Program-made: the position numbers and the translations under genes
Part shown: positions 24,851 through 38,151 of the stretch, in pieces
Layout: each line of letters begins with the position of its first letter
Numbering within the stretch: the first letter of the stretch is position 1
From: Hippophae tibetana
Lineage: Eukaryota > Streptophyta > Magnoliopsida > Rosales > Elaeagnaceae
DNA length: 64,000 nucleotides
Direction of reading: 5' to 3'
Assembly (NCBI GenBank): GCA_037013495.1
Contig: CM072801.1
Span: forward strand, 79,655,816-79,719,815
The notes under the pieces: model-generated
What the model saw: only the letters and a program-made list of their open reading frames with translations
The model's database searches: none
Told to the model about the DNA's origin: nothing

Positions 24851-27800
24851 AGTTGTTGCAATTCACTGTTTCGAAAAAATAACTAATAATTTTGGTTGAA
24901 GCTTTAAAATGTCATAACTTTCAATTCATGCATGCAAACGACTATTATAATAAATCAAATTGAAGCTCCATTCGATTACTACAAAGACAACCTAGCATGA
25001 TTTTATTTCTCCTTGTGTCTGAACTCAAGTTTATTTATTTACCCTATTTACATACGTCTAAAAGTTTGGTCGTATCATATGGACTTGTTTTTGGTTCTTG
25101 TTGCTTAGGCTTCAATTACGATCATCTTAACCACATTCATGGTTATTCAATCGTTCCTATTTGTTGGAGTTCGTATAGTCCCAGGTTCTTCGCCTAAAGG
25201 ATATAATTCATATGGAATCATAGCCATGGTTTCTGAAAATAGGTTCTCTACATGCTTATATCCGTTTTCTAATATTATATTTTTTCAAAACATAATTACT
25301 TGATTGTCTATTGTATTTTTGACTCATAAATCACTCAAAATAGAAGGAATTTTCACCCTAAAGTTTTGCATTTTCTTTAAATATTTTTGTCATTGTTTTC
25401 GTCATTGCATTTATTTTCGCATTTTTCATTGAATTCTTCCTATCTTTTTCTTGTTACTTTATTTATGTGTTTAATTTATCTTTTTTCTTCTAAAAAACAA
25501 AGGAGTTGTTGCAATTTACTGTTTCAAAAAAATAACTAATAATTTGGGTTGAAGCTTTAAACTGTCATAACTTTCAATTAATGCATCCAAACGACTATTA
25601 TAATAAATCAAATCAAAGCTCGTTTCGATTACTACAAAGAAAACCTAGCATGATTTTATTACTCCTTGTGTCTGAACTCAAGTTTATTTATTTACCCTAT
25701 TTACATACGTCTAAAATTTTGGTCGTATCATATGGATTTGTTTTTGGTTCTTGTTGCTTATGCTTCAATTACGATCATCTTAACCACATTCATGGTCATT
25801 CAATCGTTCCTATTTGTGGGAGTTTATATAGTCCCAGGTTCTTCGCCTAAAGGATATAAGTCATATGGAATCATAGCCATGGTTTCTGAAAATAGGTTCT
25901 CTAAATGCTTATATCCGTTTTCTAATGTTATATTTTTACAAAACATTATTATTTGATTGTTTATTGTATTTTTGATTCATAAATCACTCAAAATAGAAGG
26001 AATTTTCACCCAAAAGTCTTACATTTTCTTTAAATATTTTTGTCGTTGCTTTTGTCATTGGATTTATTTTCGCATTTTTCATTGAATTCTTCCTATCTTT
26101 TTCTTGTTACTTTATTTATGTGTTTAATTTATCTTTTTTCTTCTAAAAAACAAGAGAGTTGTTGCAATTCACTGTTTCGAAAAAATAACTAATAATTTGG
26201 GTTGAAGCTTTAAAATGTCATAACTTTCAATTCATGCATCCAAACGACCATTATAATAAATCAAATCGAAGCTCGTTTCGATTACTACAAAGACAACCTA
26301 GCATGATTTGATTTCTCCTTGTGTCTGAATCCAAGTTTCTTTATTTACCCTATTTACATAAGTCTAAAAGTTTGGTCGTATCATTTGGACTTGTTTTTGG
26401 TTCTTGTTGCTTAGGCTTCAATTACGATCATCTTAACCACATTCATGGTTATTCAATCGTAAGTCTTGCATTTTCTTTAAATATTTTTTTCGTTGCTTTT
26501 GTCATTGGATTTATTTTCGCATTTTTCATTGAATTCTTCCTATCTTTTTCTTGTTACTTTATTTATGTGTTTAATTTATCTTTTTTCTTCAAAAAAACAA
26601 GGGAGTTGTTGCAATTCACTGTTTCGAAAAAATAACTAATAATTTTGGTTGAAGCTTTAAAATGTCATAACTTTCAATTAATGCATCCAAACGACTATTA
26701 TAATAAATCAAATCAAAGCTCGTTTCGATTACTACAAAGACAACCTAGCATGATTTTATTACTCCTTGTGTCTGAACTCAAGTTTATTTATTTACCCTAT
26801 TTACATACGTCTAAAATTTTGGTCGTATCATATGGATTTGTTTTTGGTTCTTGTTGCTTATGCTTCAATTACGATCATCTTAACCACATTCATGGTTATT
26901 CAATCGTTCCTATTTGTGGGAGTTCGTATAGTCCCAGGTTCTTCGCCTAAAGGATATAAGTCATATGGAATCATAGCCATGGTTTCTGAAAATAGGTTCT
27001 CTACATGCTTATATCCATTTTCTAATTTTATATTTTTACAAAACATTATTATTATATTGTTTATTGTATTTTTGACTCATAAATCACTCAAAATAGAAGG
27101 ATTTTTCACCCTAAAGTCTTGCATTTTCTTTAAATATTTTTGTCGTTGCTTTTGTCATTGGATTTATTTTCGCATTTTTCATTGAATTCTTCCTATCTTT
27201 TTCTTGTTACTTTATTTATGTGTTTAATTTATCTTTTTTCTTCTAAAAAACAAGAGAGTTGTTGCAATTCACTGTTTCGAAAAAATAACTAATAATTTGG
27301 GTTGAAGCTTTAAAATGTCATAAATTTCAATTCATGCATGCAAACGACTATTATAATAAATCAAATCGAAGCTCGTTTCGATTACTACAAAGACAACCTA
27401 GCATGATTTTATTTCTCCTTGTGTCTGAACAAAAGTTTATTTATTTACACTATTTACATACGTCTAAAAGTTTGGTCGTATCATATGGACTTGTTTTTGG
27501 TTCTTGTTGCTTAGGCTTCATTTACGATCATCTTAACCACATTCATGGTTATTCAATCGTTCCTATTTGTTGGAGTTCGTATAGTCCCAGGTTCTTCGCC
27601 TAAAGGATATAATTCATATGGAATCATAGCCATGGTTTCTGAAAATAGGTTCTCTACATGCTTATATCCGTTTTCTAATGTTATATTTTTTCAAAACATA
27701 ATTATTTGATTGTCTATTGTATTTTTGACTCATAAATCACTCAAAATAAAAGGAATTTTCACCCTAAGGTTTTGCATTTTCTTTAAATATTTTTGTCATT

Positions 27801-27909
27801 GTTTTCGTCATTGGATTTATTTTCGCATTTTTCATTGAATTCTTCCTATCTTTTTCTTGTTACTTTATTTATGTGTTTAATTTATCTTTTTTCTTCTAAA
27901 AAACAAGGG
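24851..27909 (+). repeat. Block L-K-S-H-G, copy 2 (5 units, 3,059 bp)
   Basis: Starts 24851, 25504, 26157, 26604 and 27257, each exactly 3,059 bp after its counterpart in copy 1. L, K, H and G agree with copy 1 in all the diagnostics I checked. The S unit is the exception: its left part was replaced by D' sequence. The G unit here has the ordinary ttcttctaaaaaac end and is followed by I. Confidence 0.88.
26157..26603 (+). repeat. Truncated monomer S, copy 4 (unit 42, 447 bp, D' patch)
   Basis: Same deletion, join at 26460/26461, but the left portion reads ataactttc, cgaccatt, gaatccaagtttc, tttacataag and catttgg, as in the D' units at 20,039 and 31,828. Upstream (K tail acccaaaag) and downstream (H) contexts are those of copy 1. 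The unit therefore looks like a conversion patch inside an otherwise faithful block copy. Confidence 0.93.
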
Positions 27910-29868
27910 AGTTGTTGCAATTTACTATTTCAAAAAAATAACTAATAATTTGGGTTGAAGCTTTAAACTGTCATAACTTTCAATTCATGCATCCAAACGA
28001 CTATTATAATAAATCAAATCAAAGCTCGTTTCGATTACTACAAAGACAACCTAGCATGATTTTATTTCTCCTTGTGTCTGAACTCAAGTTTATTTATTTA
28101 CCCTATTTACATACGTCTAAAATTTTGGTCGTATCATATGGACTTGTTTTTGGTTCTTGTTGCTTATGCTTCAATTACGATCATCTTAACCACATTCATG
28201 GTTATTCAATCGTTCCTATTTGTGGGAGTTCGTATAGTCCCAGGTTCTTCGCCTAAAGGATATAAGTCATATGGAATCATAGCCATGGTTTCTGAAAATA
28301 GGTTCTCTACATTCTTATATCCGTTTTCTAATTTTATATTTTTACAAAACATTATTATTTGATTGTTTATTGTATTTTTGACTCATAAATCACTCAAAAT
28401 AGAAGGATTTTTCACCCTAAAGTCTTGCATTTTCTTTAAATATTTTTGTCGTTGCTTTTGTCATTGGATTTATTTTCGCATTTTTCATTGAATTCTTCCT
28501 ATCTTTTTCTTGTTACTTTATTTATGTGTTTAATTTATCTTTTTTCTTCTAAAAAACAAGAGAGTTGTTGCAATTCACTGTTTCGAAAAAATAACTAATA
28601 ATTTGGGTTGAAGCTTTAAAATGTCATAAATTTCAATTCATGCATGCAAACGACTATTATAATTAATCAAATCGAAGCTCGTTTCGATTACTACAAAGAC
28701 AACCTAGCATGATTTTATTTCTCCTTGTGTCTGAACCAAAGTTTATTTATTTACCCTATTTACATACGTCTAAAAGTTTGGTCGTATCATATGGACTTGT
28801 TTTTGGTTCTTGTTGCTTAGGCTTCAATTACGATCATCTTAACCACATTCATGGTTATTCAATTGTTCCTATTTGTTGGAGTTCCTGTAGTCCCGGGTTC
28901 TTCACCTAAAGGATATAATTCATATGGAATCATAGCCATGGTTTCTGAAAATAGGTTCTCTACATGCTTATATCCGTTTTCTAATGTTATATTTTTTCAA
29001 AACATAATTATTTGATTGTTTATTGTATTTTTGAGTCATAAATCACTCAAAATATAAGGAATTTTCACCCTAAAGTCTTGCATTTTCTTTAAATATTTTT
29101 TTCGTTGCTTTTGTCATTGGATTTATTTTCGCATTTTTCATTGAATTCTTCCTATCTTTTTCTTGGTACTTTATTTATGTGTTTAATTTATCTTTGTTCT
29201 TCTAAAAAACAAGAGAGTTGTTGCAATTCACTGTTTCGAAAAAATAACTAATAATTTGGGTTGAAGCTTTAAAATGTCATAACTTTCAATTCATGCATCC
29301 AAACGACTATTATAATAAATCAAATCGAAGCTCGTTTCGATTACTACAAAGAAAACCTAGCATGATTTCATTTCTCCTTGTGTCTGAACCCAAGTTAATT
29401 TATTTACACTATTTACATACGTCTAAAAGTTTGGTCGTATCATATGGACTTGTTTTTGGTTCTTGTTGCTTAGGCTTCATTTACGATCATCTTAACCACA
29501 TTCATGGTTATTCAATCGTTCCTATTTGTTGGAGTTCGTATAGTCCCAGGTTCTTCGCCTAAAGGATATAATTCATATGGAATAATAGCCATGGTTTCTG
29601 AAAATAGGTTCTCTAAATGCTTATATCCATTTTCTAATGTTATATTTTTTCAAAACATAATTATTTGATTGTCTATTGTATTTTTTAGTCATAAATCACT
29701 CAAAATAGAAGGAATTTTCACCCTAAGGTTTTGCATTTTCTTTAAACATTTTTTTCGTTGTTTTTGTCATTGGATTTATTTTCGCATTTTTCATTGAATT
29801 CTTCCTATCTTTTTCTTGTTACTTTATTTATGTGTTTAATTTATCTTTTTTCTTCTAAAAAACAAGGG
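27910..29868 (+). repeat. Units 45-47: I-J-F
   Basis: Starts 27910 (I), 28563 (J) and 29216 (F). I: aaactgtc, attttggtc, gtggg, ctacattc. J: ataattaatc, gaaccaaag, caattgttcc, tcttcaccta, aaatataagg, cttggtac. F: acaaagaaaacc, atttcatttc, aagttaattt. Private changes include cccgggttc in J and aataatagcc in F. The same trio recurs at 36,193-38,151. Confidence 0.85.
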
Positions 29869-30521
29869 AGTTGTTGCAATTTACTGTTTCAAAAAAATAA
29901 CTAATAATTTGGGTTGAAGCTTTAAACTATCATAACTTTCAATTCATGCATCCAAACGACTATTATAATAAATCAAATCGAAGCTCGTTTCGATTACTAC
30001 AAAGACAACCTAGCATGATTTGATTTATCCTTGTGTCTGAACCCAAGTTTATTTCTTTACCCTATTTACATACGTCTAAAAGTTTGGTTGTATCATATGG
30101 ACATGTTTTTGGTTCTTGTTCCTTAGGCTTCAATTACGATCATCTTAACCACATTCATGGTCATTCAATCGTTCCTATTTGTGGGAGTTCATATAGTCCC
30201 AGGTTCTTCGCCTAAAGGATATAAGTCATATGGAATCATAGCCATGGTTTCTGAAAATAGGTTCTCTACATGCTTATATCCGTTTTCTAATGTTATATTT
30301 TTTCAAAACATAATTATTTGATTGTTTATTGTATTTTTGAGTCATAAATCACACAAAATAGAAGGAATTTTCACCCTAAAGTCATACATTTTCTTTAAAT
30401 ATTTTTGTCGTTGCTTTTGTCATTGGATTTATTTTCGCATTTTTCATTGAATTCTTCCTATCTTTTTCTTGTTACTTTATTTATGTGTTTAATTTATCTT
30501 TTTTGTTCTAAAAAACAAGGG
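29869..30521 (+). repeat. Three-part mosaic monomer A/E/B (unit 48)
   Basis: The left ~165 bp are A-type (atttactgtttcaaaa, aaactatc, gatttatcc). The middle is E-type (tttatttctttacc, catatggacatg, catggtcattc, gtgggag, ataagtc). The tail is B-type (cacacaaaatag, aagtcatacatt). It is followed by a C unit, so it occupies the place of an A-B pair with one unit lost and an E tract in between. Confidence 0.82.
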
Positions 30522-33133
30522 AGTTGTTGCAATTCTCTGTTTCGAAAAAATAACTAATAATTTTGGTTGAAGCTTGAAAATGTCATAACTTTCAATTCAT
30601 GCATCCAAACGATTATTATAATAAATCAAATCGAAGCTCGTTTCGATTACTACAAAGACAACCTAGCATGATTTGATTTCTCCTTGTGTCTGAACCCAAG
30701 TTTATTTCTTTACCCTATTTACATACGTCTAAAAGTTTGGTCGTATCATATGGACATGTTTTTGGTTCTTGTTCCTTAGGCTTCAATTACGATCATCTTA
30801 ACCACATTCATGGTTATTCAATCGTTCCTATTTGTTGGAGTTCGTATAGTCCCAGGTTCTTCGCCTAAAGGATATAATTCATATGGAATCATAGCCATGG
30901 TTTCTGAAAATAGGTTCTCTACATGCTTATATCCGTTTTCTAATGTTATATTTTTTCAAAACATAATTATTTGATTGTCTATTGTATTTTTGACTCATAA
31001 ATCACTCAAAATAGAAGGAATTTTCACCCTAAGGTTTTGCATTTTCTTTAAACATTTTTGTCATTGTTTTCGTCATTGGATTTATTTTCGCATTTTTCAT
31101 TGAATTCTTCCTATCTTTTTCTTGTTACTTTATTTATGTGTTTAATTTATCTTTTTTCTTCTAAAAAACAAGGGAGTTGTTGCAATTTACTGTTTCAAAA
31201 AAATAACTAATAATTTGGGTTGAAGCTTTAAACTATCATAACTTTCAATTCATGCATCCAAACGACTATTATAATAAATCAAATCGAAGCTCGTTTCGAT
31301 TACTACAAAGACAACCTAGCATGATTTGATTTATCCTTGTGTCTGAACCCAAGTTTCTTTATTTACCGTATTTACATACGTCTAAAAGTTTGGTCGTATC
31401 ATATGGACTTGTTTTTGGTTCTTGTTCCTTAGGCTTCAATTACGATCATCTTAACCACATTCATGGTTATTCAATAGTTCCTATTTGTTGGAGTTCCTGT
31501 AGTCCCAGGTTCTTCGCCTAAAGGATATAATTCATATGGAATCATAGCCATGGTTTCTGAAAATAGGTTCTCTACATGCTTATATCCGTTTTCTAATGTT
31601 ATATTTTTTTAAAACATAATTATTTGATTGTTTATTGTGTTTTGGAGTCATAAATCACTCAAAATAGAAGGAATTTTCACCCCAAAGTCTTGCATTTTCT
31701 TTAAACATTTTTTTCGTTGCTTTTGTCATTGGATTTATTTTCGCATTTTTCATTGAATTCTTCCTATCTTTTTCTTGTTACTTTATTTATGTGTTTAATT
31801 TATCTTTTTTCTTCTAAAAAACAAGGGAGTTGTTGCAATTCACTGTTTCGAAAAAATAACTAATAATTTGGGTTGAAGCTTTAAAATGTCATAACTTTCA
31901 ATTCATGCATCCAAACGACCATTATAATAAATCAAATCGAAGCTCGTTTCGATTACTACAAAGACAACCTAGCATGATTTGATTTCTCCTTGTGTCTGAA
32001 TCCAAGTTTCTTTATTTACCCTATTTACATAAGTCTAAAAGTTTGGTCGTATCATTTGGACTTGTTTTTGGTTCTTGTTGCTTAGGCTTCAATTACGATC
32101 ATCTTAACCACATTCATGGTTATTCAATCGTTCCTATTTGTTGGAGTTCGTATAGTCCCAGGTTCTTCGCCTAAAGGATATAATTCATATGGAATCATAG
32201 CCATGGTTTCTGAAAATAGGTTCTCTACATGCTTATATCCGTTTTCTAATGTTATATTTTTTTAAAACATAATTATTTGATTGTTTATTGTATTTTTGAG
32301 TCATAAATCACTCAAAATAGAAGGAATTTTCACCCCAAAGTCTTGCATTTTCTTTAAACATTTTTTTCGTTGCTTTTGTCATTGGATTTATTTTCGCATT
32401 TTTCATTGAATTCTTCCTATCTTTTTCTTGTTACTTTATTTATGTGTTTAATTTATCTTTTTTCTTCTAAAAAACAAGGGAGTTGTTGCAATTCACTGTT
32501 TCGAAAAAATAACTAATAATTTTGGTTGAAGCTTTAAAATGTCATAACTTTCAATTCATGCATCCAAACGATTATTATAATAAATCAAATCGAAGCTCGT
32601 TTCGATTACTACAAAGACAACCTAGCATGATTTGATTTCTCCTTGTGTCTGAACCCAAGTTTATTTCTTTACCCTATTTACATACGTCTAAAAGTTTGGT
32701 CGTATCATATGGACATGTTTTTGGTTCTTGTTCCTTAGGCTTCAATTACGATCATCTTAACCACATTCATGGTCATTCAATCGTTCCTAGTTGTTGGAGT
32801 TCCTATAGTCCCAGGTTCTTCGCCTAAAGGATATAATTCATATGGAATCATAGCCATGGTTTCTGAAAATAGGTTCTCTACATGCTTATATCCGTTTTCT
32901 AATGTTATATTTTTTCAAAACATAATTATTTGATTGTTTATTGTGTTTTGGAGTCATAAATCACCTAAAATAGAAGGAATTTTAACCCTCAAGTCATGCA
33001 TTTTCTTTAAATATTTTTTTCGTTGCTTTTGTCATTGGATTTATTTTCGCATTTTTCATTGAATTCTTCCTATCTTTTTCTTGTTACTTTATTTATGTGT
33101 TTAATTTATCTTTTTTCTTCAAAAAAACAAGGG
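30522..33133 (+). repeat. Units 49-52: C-A-D'-E with S-type end
   Basis: Starts 30522 (C), 31175 (A), 31828 (D') and 32481 (E). The A unit has an A front but a D'-like tail (cactcaaaatag, accccaaag). It shares tttttttaaaac with the following D' unit, suggesting local copying. The last unit switches from the E tail (ccctcaagtcatgc) to the S tail (tttttttcg, ttcttcaaaaaaac), a crossover footprint. The order resembles units 28-33 in reduced form. Confidence 0.8.
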
Positions 33134-36100
33134 AGTTGTTGCAATTCACTGTTTCGAAAAAATAACTAATAATTTTGGTTGAAGCTTTAAAATGTCATAA
33201 CTTTCAATTCATGCATGCAAACGACTATTATAATAAATCAAATTGAAGCTCGTTTCGATTACTACAAAGACAACCTAGCATGATTTTTTTTCTCCTTGTG
33301 TCTGAACTCAAGTTTATTTATTTACCCTATTTACATACGTCTAAAAGTTTGGTCGTATCATATGGACTTGTTTTTGGTTCTTGTTGCTTAGGCTTCAATT
33401 ACGATCATCTTAACCACATTCATGGTTATTCAATCGTTCCTATTTGTTGGAGTTCGTATAGTCCCAGGTTCTTCGCCTAAAGGATATAATTCATATGGAA
33501 TCATAGCCATGGTTTCTGAAAATAGGTTCTCTACATGCTTATATCCGTTTTCTAATATTATATTTTTTCAAAACATAATTACTTGATTGTCTATTGTATT
33601 TTTGACTCATAAATCACTCAAAATAGAAGGAATTTTCACCCTAAAGTTTTGCATTTTCTTTAAATATTTTTGTCATTGTTTTCGTCATTGCATTTATTTT
33701 CGCATTTTTCATTGAATTCTTCCTATCTTTTTCTTGTTACTTTATTTATGTGTTTAATTTATCTTTTTTCTTCTAAAAAACAAAGGAGTTGTTGCAATTT
33801 ACTGTTTCAAAAAAATAACTAATAATTTGGGTTGAAGCTTTAAACTGTCATAAGTTTCAATTAATGCATCCAAACGACTATTATAATAAATCAAATCAAA
33901 GCTCGTTTCGATTACTACAAAGACAACCTAGCATGATTTTATTACTCCTTGTGTCTGAACTCAAGTTTATTTATTTACCCTATTTACATACGTCTAAAAT
34001 TTTGGTCGTATCATATGGATTTGTTTTTGGTTCTTGTTGCTTGTGCTTCAATTACGATCATCTTAACCACATTCATGGTCATTCAATCGTTCCTATTTGT
34101 GGGAGTTTATATAGTCCCAGGTTCTTCGCCTAAAGGATATAAGTCATATGGAATCATAGCCATGGTTTCTGAAAATAGGTTCTCTAAATGCTTACATCCG
34201 TTTTCTAATGTTATATTTTTACAAAACATTATTATTTGATTGTTTATTGTATTTTTGATTCATAAATCACTCAAAATAGAAGGAATTTTCACCCTAAAGT
34301 CTTACATTTTCTTTAAATATTTTTGTCGTTGCTTTTGTCATTGGATTTATTTTCGCATTTTTCATTGAATTCTTCCTATCTTTTTCTTGTTACTTTATTT
34401 ATGTGTTTAATTTATCTTTTTTCTTCTAAAAAACAAGAGAGTTGTTGCAATTCACTGTTTCGAAAAAATAACTAATAATTTGGGTTGAAGCTTTAAAATG
34501 TCATAAATTTCAATTCATGCATGCAAACGACTATTATAATAAATCAAATTGAAGCTCGTTTCGATTACTACAAAGACAACCTAGCATGATTTTATTTCTC
34601 CTTGTGTCTGAACTCAAGTTTATTTATTTACCCTATTTACATACGTCTAAAAGTTTGGTCGTATCATATGGACTTGTTTTTGGTTCTTGTTGCTTAGGCT
34701 TCAATTACGATCATCTTAACCACATTCATGGTTATTCAATCGTAAGTCTTGCATTTTCTTTAAATATTTTTTTCGTTGCTTTTGTCATTGGATTTATTTT
34801 CGCATTTTTCATTGAATTCTTCCTATCTTTTTCTTGTTACTTTATTTATGTGTTTAATTTATCTTTTTTCTTCAAAAAAACAAGGGAGTTGTTGCAATTC
34901 ACTGTTTCGAAAAAATAACTAATAATTTTGGTTGAAGCTTTAAAATGTCATTACTTTCAATTAATGCATCCAAACGACTATTATAATAAATCAAATCAAA
35001 GCTCGTTTCGATTACTACAAAGACAACCTAGCATGATTTTATTACTCCTTGTGTCTGAACTCAAGTTTATTTATTTACCCTATTTACATACGTCTAAAAT
35101 TTTGGTCGTATCATATGGATTTGTTTTTGGTTCTTGTTGATTATGCTTCAATTACGATCATCTTAACCACATTCATGGTTATTCAATCGTTCCTATTTGT
35201 GGGAGTTCGTATAGTCCCAGGTTCTTCGCCTAAAGGATATAAGTCATATGGAATCATAGCCATGGTTTCTGAAAATAGGTTCTCTACATGCTTATATCCA
35301 TTTTCTAATTTTATATTTTTACAAAACATTATTATTATATTGTTTATTGTATTTTTGACTCATAAATCACTCAAAATAGAAGGATTTTTCACCCTAAAGT
35401 CTTGCATTTTCTTTAAATATTTTTGTCGTTGCTTTTGTCATTGGATTTATTTTCGCATTTTTCATTGAATTCTTCCTATCTTTTTCTTGTTACTTTATTT
35501 ATGTGTTTAATTTATCTTTTTTCTTCTAAAAAACAAGAGAGTTGTTGCAATTCACTGTTTCGAAAAAATAACTAATAATTTGGGTTGAAGCTTTAAAATG
35601 TCATAAACTTCAATTCATGCATGCAAACGACTATTATAATAAATCAAATCGAAGCTCGTTTCGATTACTACAAAGACAACCTAGCATGATTTTATTTCTC
35701 CTTGTGTCTGAACAAAAGTTTATTTATTTACACTATTTACATACGTCTAAAAGTTTGGTCGTATCATATGGACTTGTTTTTGGTTCTTGTTGCTTAGGCT
35801 TCATTTACGATCATCTTAACCACATTCATGGTTATTCAATCGTTCCTATTTGTTGGAGTTCGTATAGTCCCAGGTTCTTCGCCTAAAGGATATAATTCAT
35901 ATGGAATCATAGCCATGGTTTCTGAAAATAGGTTCTCTACATGCTTATATCCGTTTTCTAATGTTATATTTTTTCAAAACATAATTATTTGATTGTCTAT
36001 TGTATTTTTGACTCATAAATCACTCAAAATAAAAGGAATTTTCACCCTAAGGTTTTGCATTTTCTTTAAATATTTTTGTCATTGTTTTCGTCATTGGATT

Positions 36101-38151
36101 TATTTTCGCATTTTTCATTGAATTCTTCCTATCTTTTTCTTGTTACTTTATTTATGTGTTTAATTTATCTTTTTTCTTCTAAAAAACAAGGGAGTTGTTG
36201 CAATTTACTGTTTCAAAAAAATAACTAATAATTTGGGTTGAAGCTTTAAACTGTCATAACTTTCAATTCATGCATCCAAACGACTATTATAATAAATCAA
36301 ATCAAAGCTCGTTTCGATTACTACAAAGACAACCTAGCATGATTTTATTTCTCCTTGTGTCTGAACTCAAGTTTATTTATTTACCCTATTTACATACGTC
36401 TAAAATTTTGGTCGTATCATATGGACTTGTTTTTGGTTCTTGTTGCTTAGGCTTCAATTACGATCATCTTAACCACATTCATGGTTATTCAATCGTTCCT
36501 ATTTGTGGGAGTTCGTATAGTCCCAGGTTCTTCGCCTAAAGGATATAAGTCATATGGAATCATAGCCATGGTTTCTGAAAATAGGTTCTCTACATTCTTA
36601 TATCCGTTTTCTAATTTTATATTTTTACAAAACATTATTATTTGATTGTTTATTGTATTTTTGACTCATAAATCACTCAAAATAGAAGGATTTTTCACCC
36701 TAAAGTCTTGCATTTTCTTTAAATATTTTTGTCGTTGCTTTTGTCATTGGATTTATTTTCGCATTTTTCATTGAATTCTTCCTATCTTTTTCTTGTTACT
36801 TTATTTATGTGTTTAATTTATCTTTTTTCTTCTAAAAAACAAGAGAGTTGTTGCAATTCACTGTTTCGAAAAAATAACTAATAATTTGGGTTGAAGCTTT
36901 AAAATGTCATAAATTTCAATTCATGCATGCAAACGACTATTATAATTAATCAAATCGAAGCTCGTTTCGATTACTACAAAGACAACCTAGCATGATTTTA
37001 TTTCTCCTTGTGTCTGAACCAAAGTTTATTTATTTACCCTATTTACATACGTCTAAAAGTTTGGTCGTATCATATGGACTTGTTTTTGGTTCTTGTTGCT
37101 TAGGCTTCAATTACGATCATCTTAACCACATTCATGGTTATTCAATTGTTCCTATTTGTTGGAGTTCCTGTAGTCCCAGGTTCTTCACCTAAAGGATATA
37201 ATTCATATGGAATCATAGCCATGGTTTCTGAAAATAGGTTCTCTACATGCTTATATCCGTTTTCTAATGTTATATTTTTTCAAAACATAATTATTTGATT
37301 GTTTATTGTATTTTTGAGTCATAAATCACTCAAAATATAAGGAATTTTCACCCTAAAGTCTTGCATTTTCTTTAAATATTTTTTTGGTTGCTTTTGTCAT
37401 TGGATTTATTTTCGCATTTTTCATTGAATTCTTCCTATCTTTTTCTTGGTACTTTATTTATGTGTTTAATTTATCTTTGTTCTTCTAAAAAACAAGAGAG
37501 TTGTTGCAATTCACTGTTTCGAAAAAATAACTAATAATTTGGGTTGAAGCTTTAAAATGTCATAACTTTCAATTCATGCATCCAAACGACTATTATAATA
37601 AATCAAATCGAAGCTCGTTTCGATTACTACAAAGAAAACCTAGCATGATTTCATTTCTCCTTGTGTCTGAAACCAAGTTAATTTATTTACACTATTTACA
37701 TACGTCTAAAAGTTTGGTCGTATCATATGGACTTGTTTTTGGTTCTTGTTGCTTAGGCTTCATTTACGATCATCTTAACCACATTAATGGTTATTCAATC
37801 GTTCCTATTTGTTGGAGTTCGTATAGTCCCAGGTTCTTCGCCTAAAGGATATAATTCATATGGAATCATAGCCATGGTTTCTGAAAATAGGTTCTCTAAA
37901 TGCTTATATCCATTTTCTAATGTTATATTTTTTCAAAACATAATTATTTGATTGTCTATTGTATTTTTTAGTCATAAATCACTCAAAATAGAAGGAATTT
38001 TCACCCTAAGGTTTTGCATTTTCTTTAAACATTTTTTTCGTTGTTTTTGTCATTGGATTTATTTTCGCATTTTTCATTGAATTCTTCCTATCTTTTTCTT
38101 GTTACTTTATTTATGTGTTTAATTTATCTTTTTTCTTCTAAAAAACAAGGG
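33134..38151 (+). repeat. Block L-K-S-H-G-I-J-F, second copy (8 units, 5,018 bp)
   Basis: Starts 33134, 33787, 34440, 34887, 35540, 36193, 36846 and 37499. It matches the block at 24,851-29,868 unit for unit, with exactly the same total length, 8,283 bp downstream. L here has the intact gctcgtttcg instead of gctccattcg, and K has acaaagacaacc. Other small differences: ttgattatgc in H, tttttttggttgc in J and gaaaccaag in F. Confidence 0.87.
34440..34886 (+). repeat. Truncated monomer S, copy 5 (unit 55, 447 bp)
   Basis: The 206-bp deletion joins at 34743/34744. The left flank is the attgaag, gaactcaag and catatggacttg haplotype, as in units 5, 37 and 72. The S marker ttcttcaaaaaaac is at its 3' end. 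An H unit follows. Confidence 0.94.
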
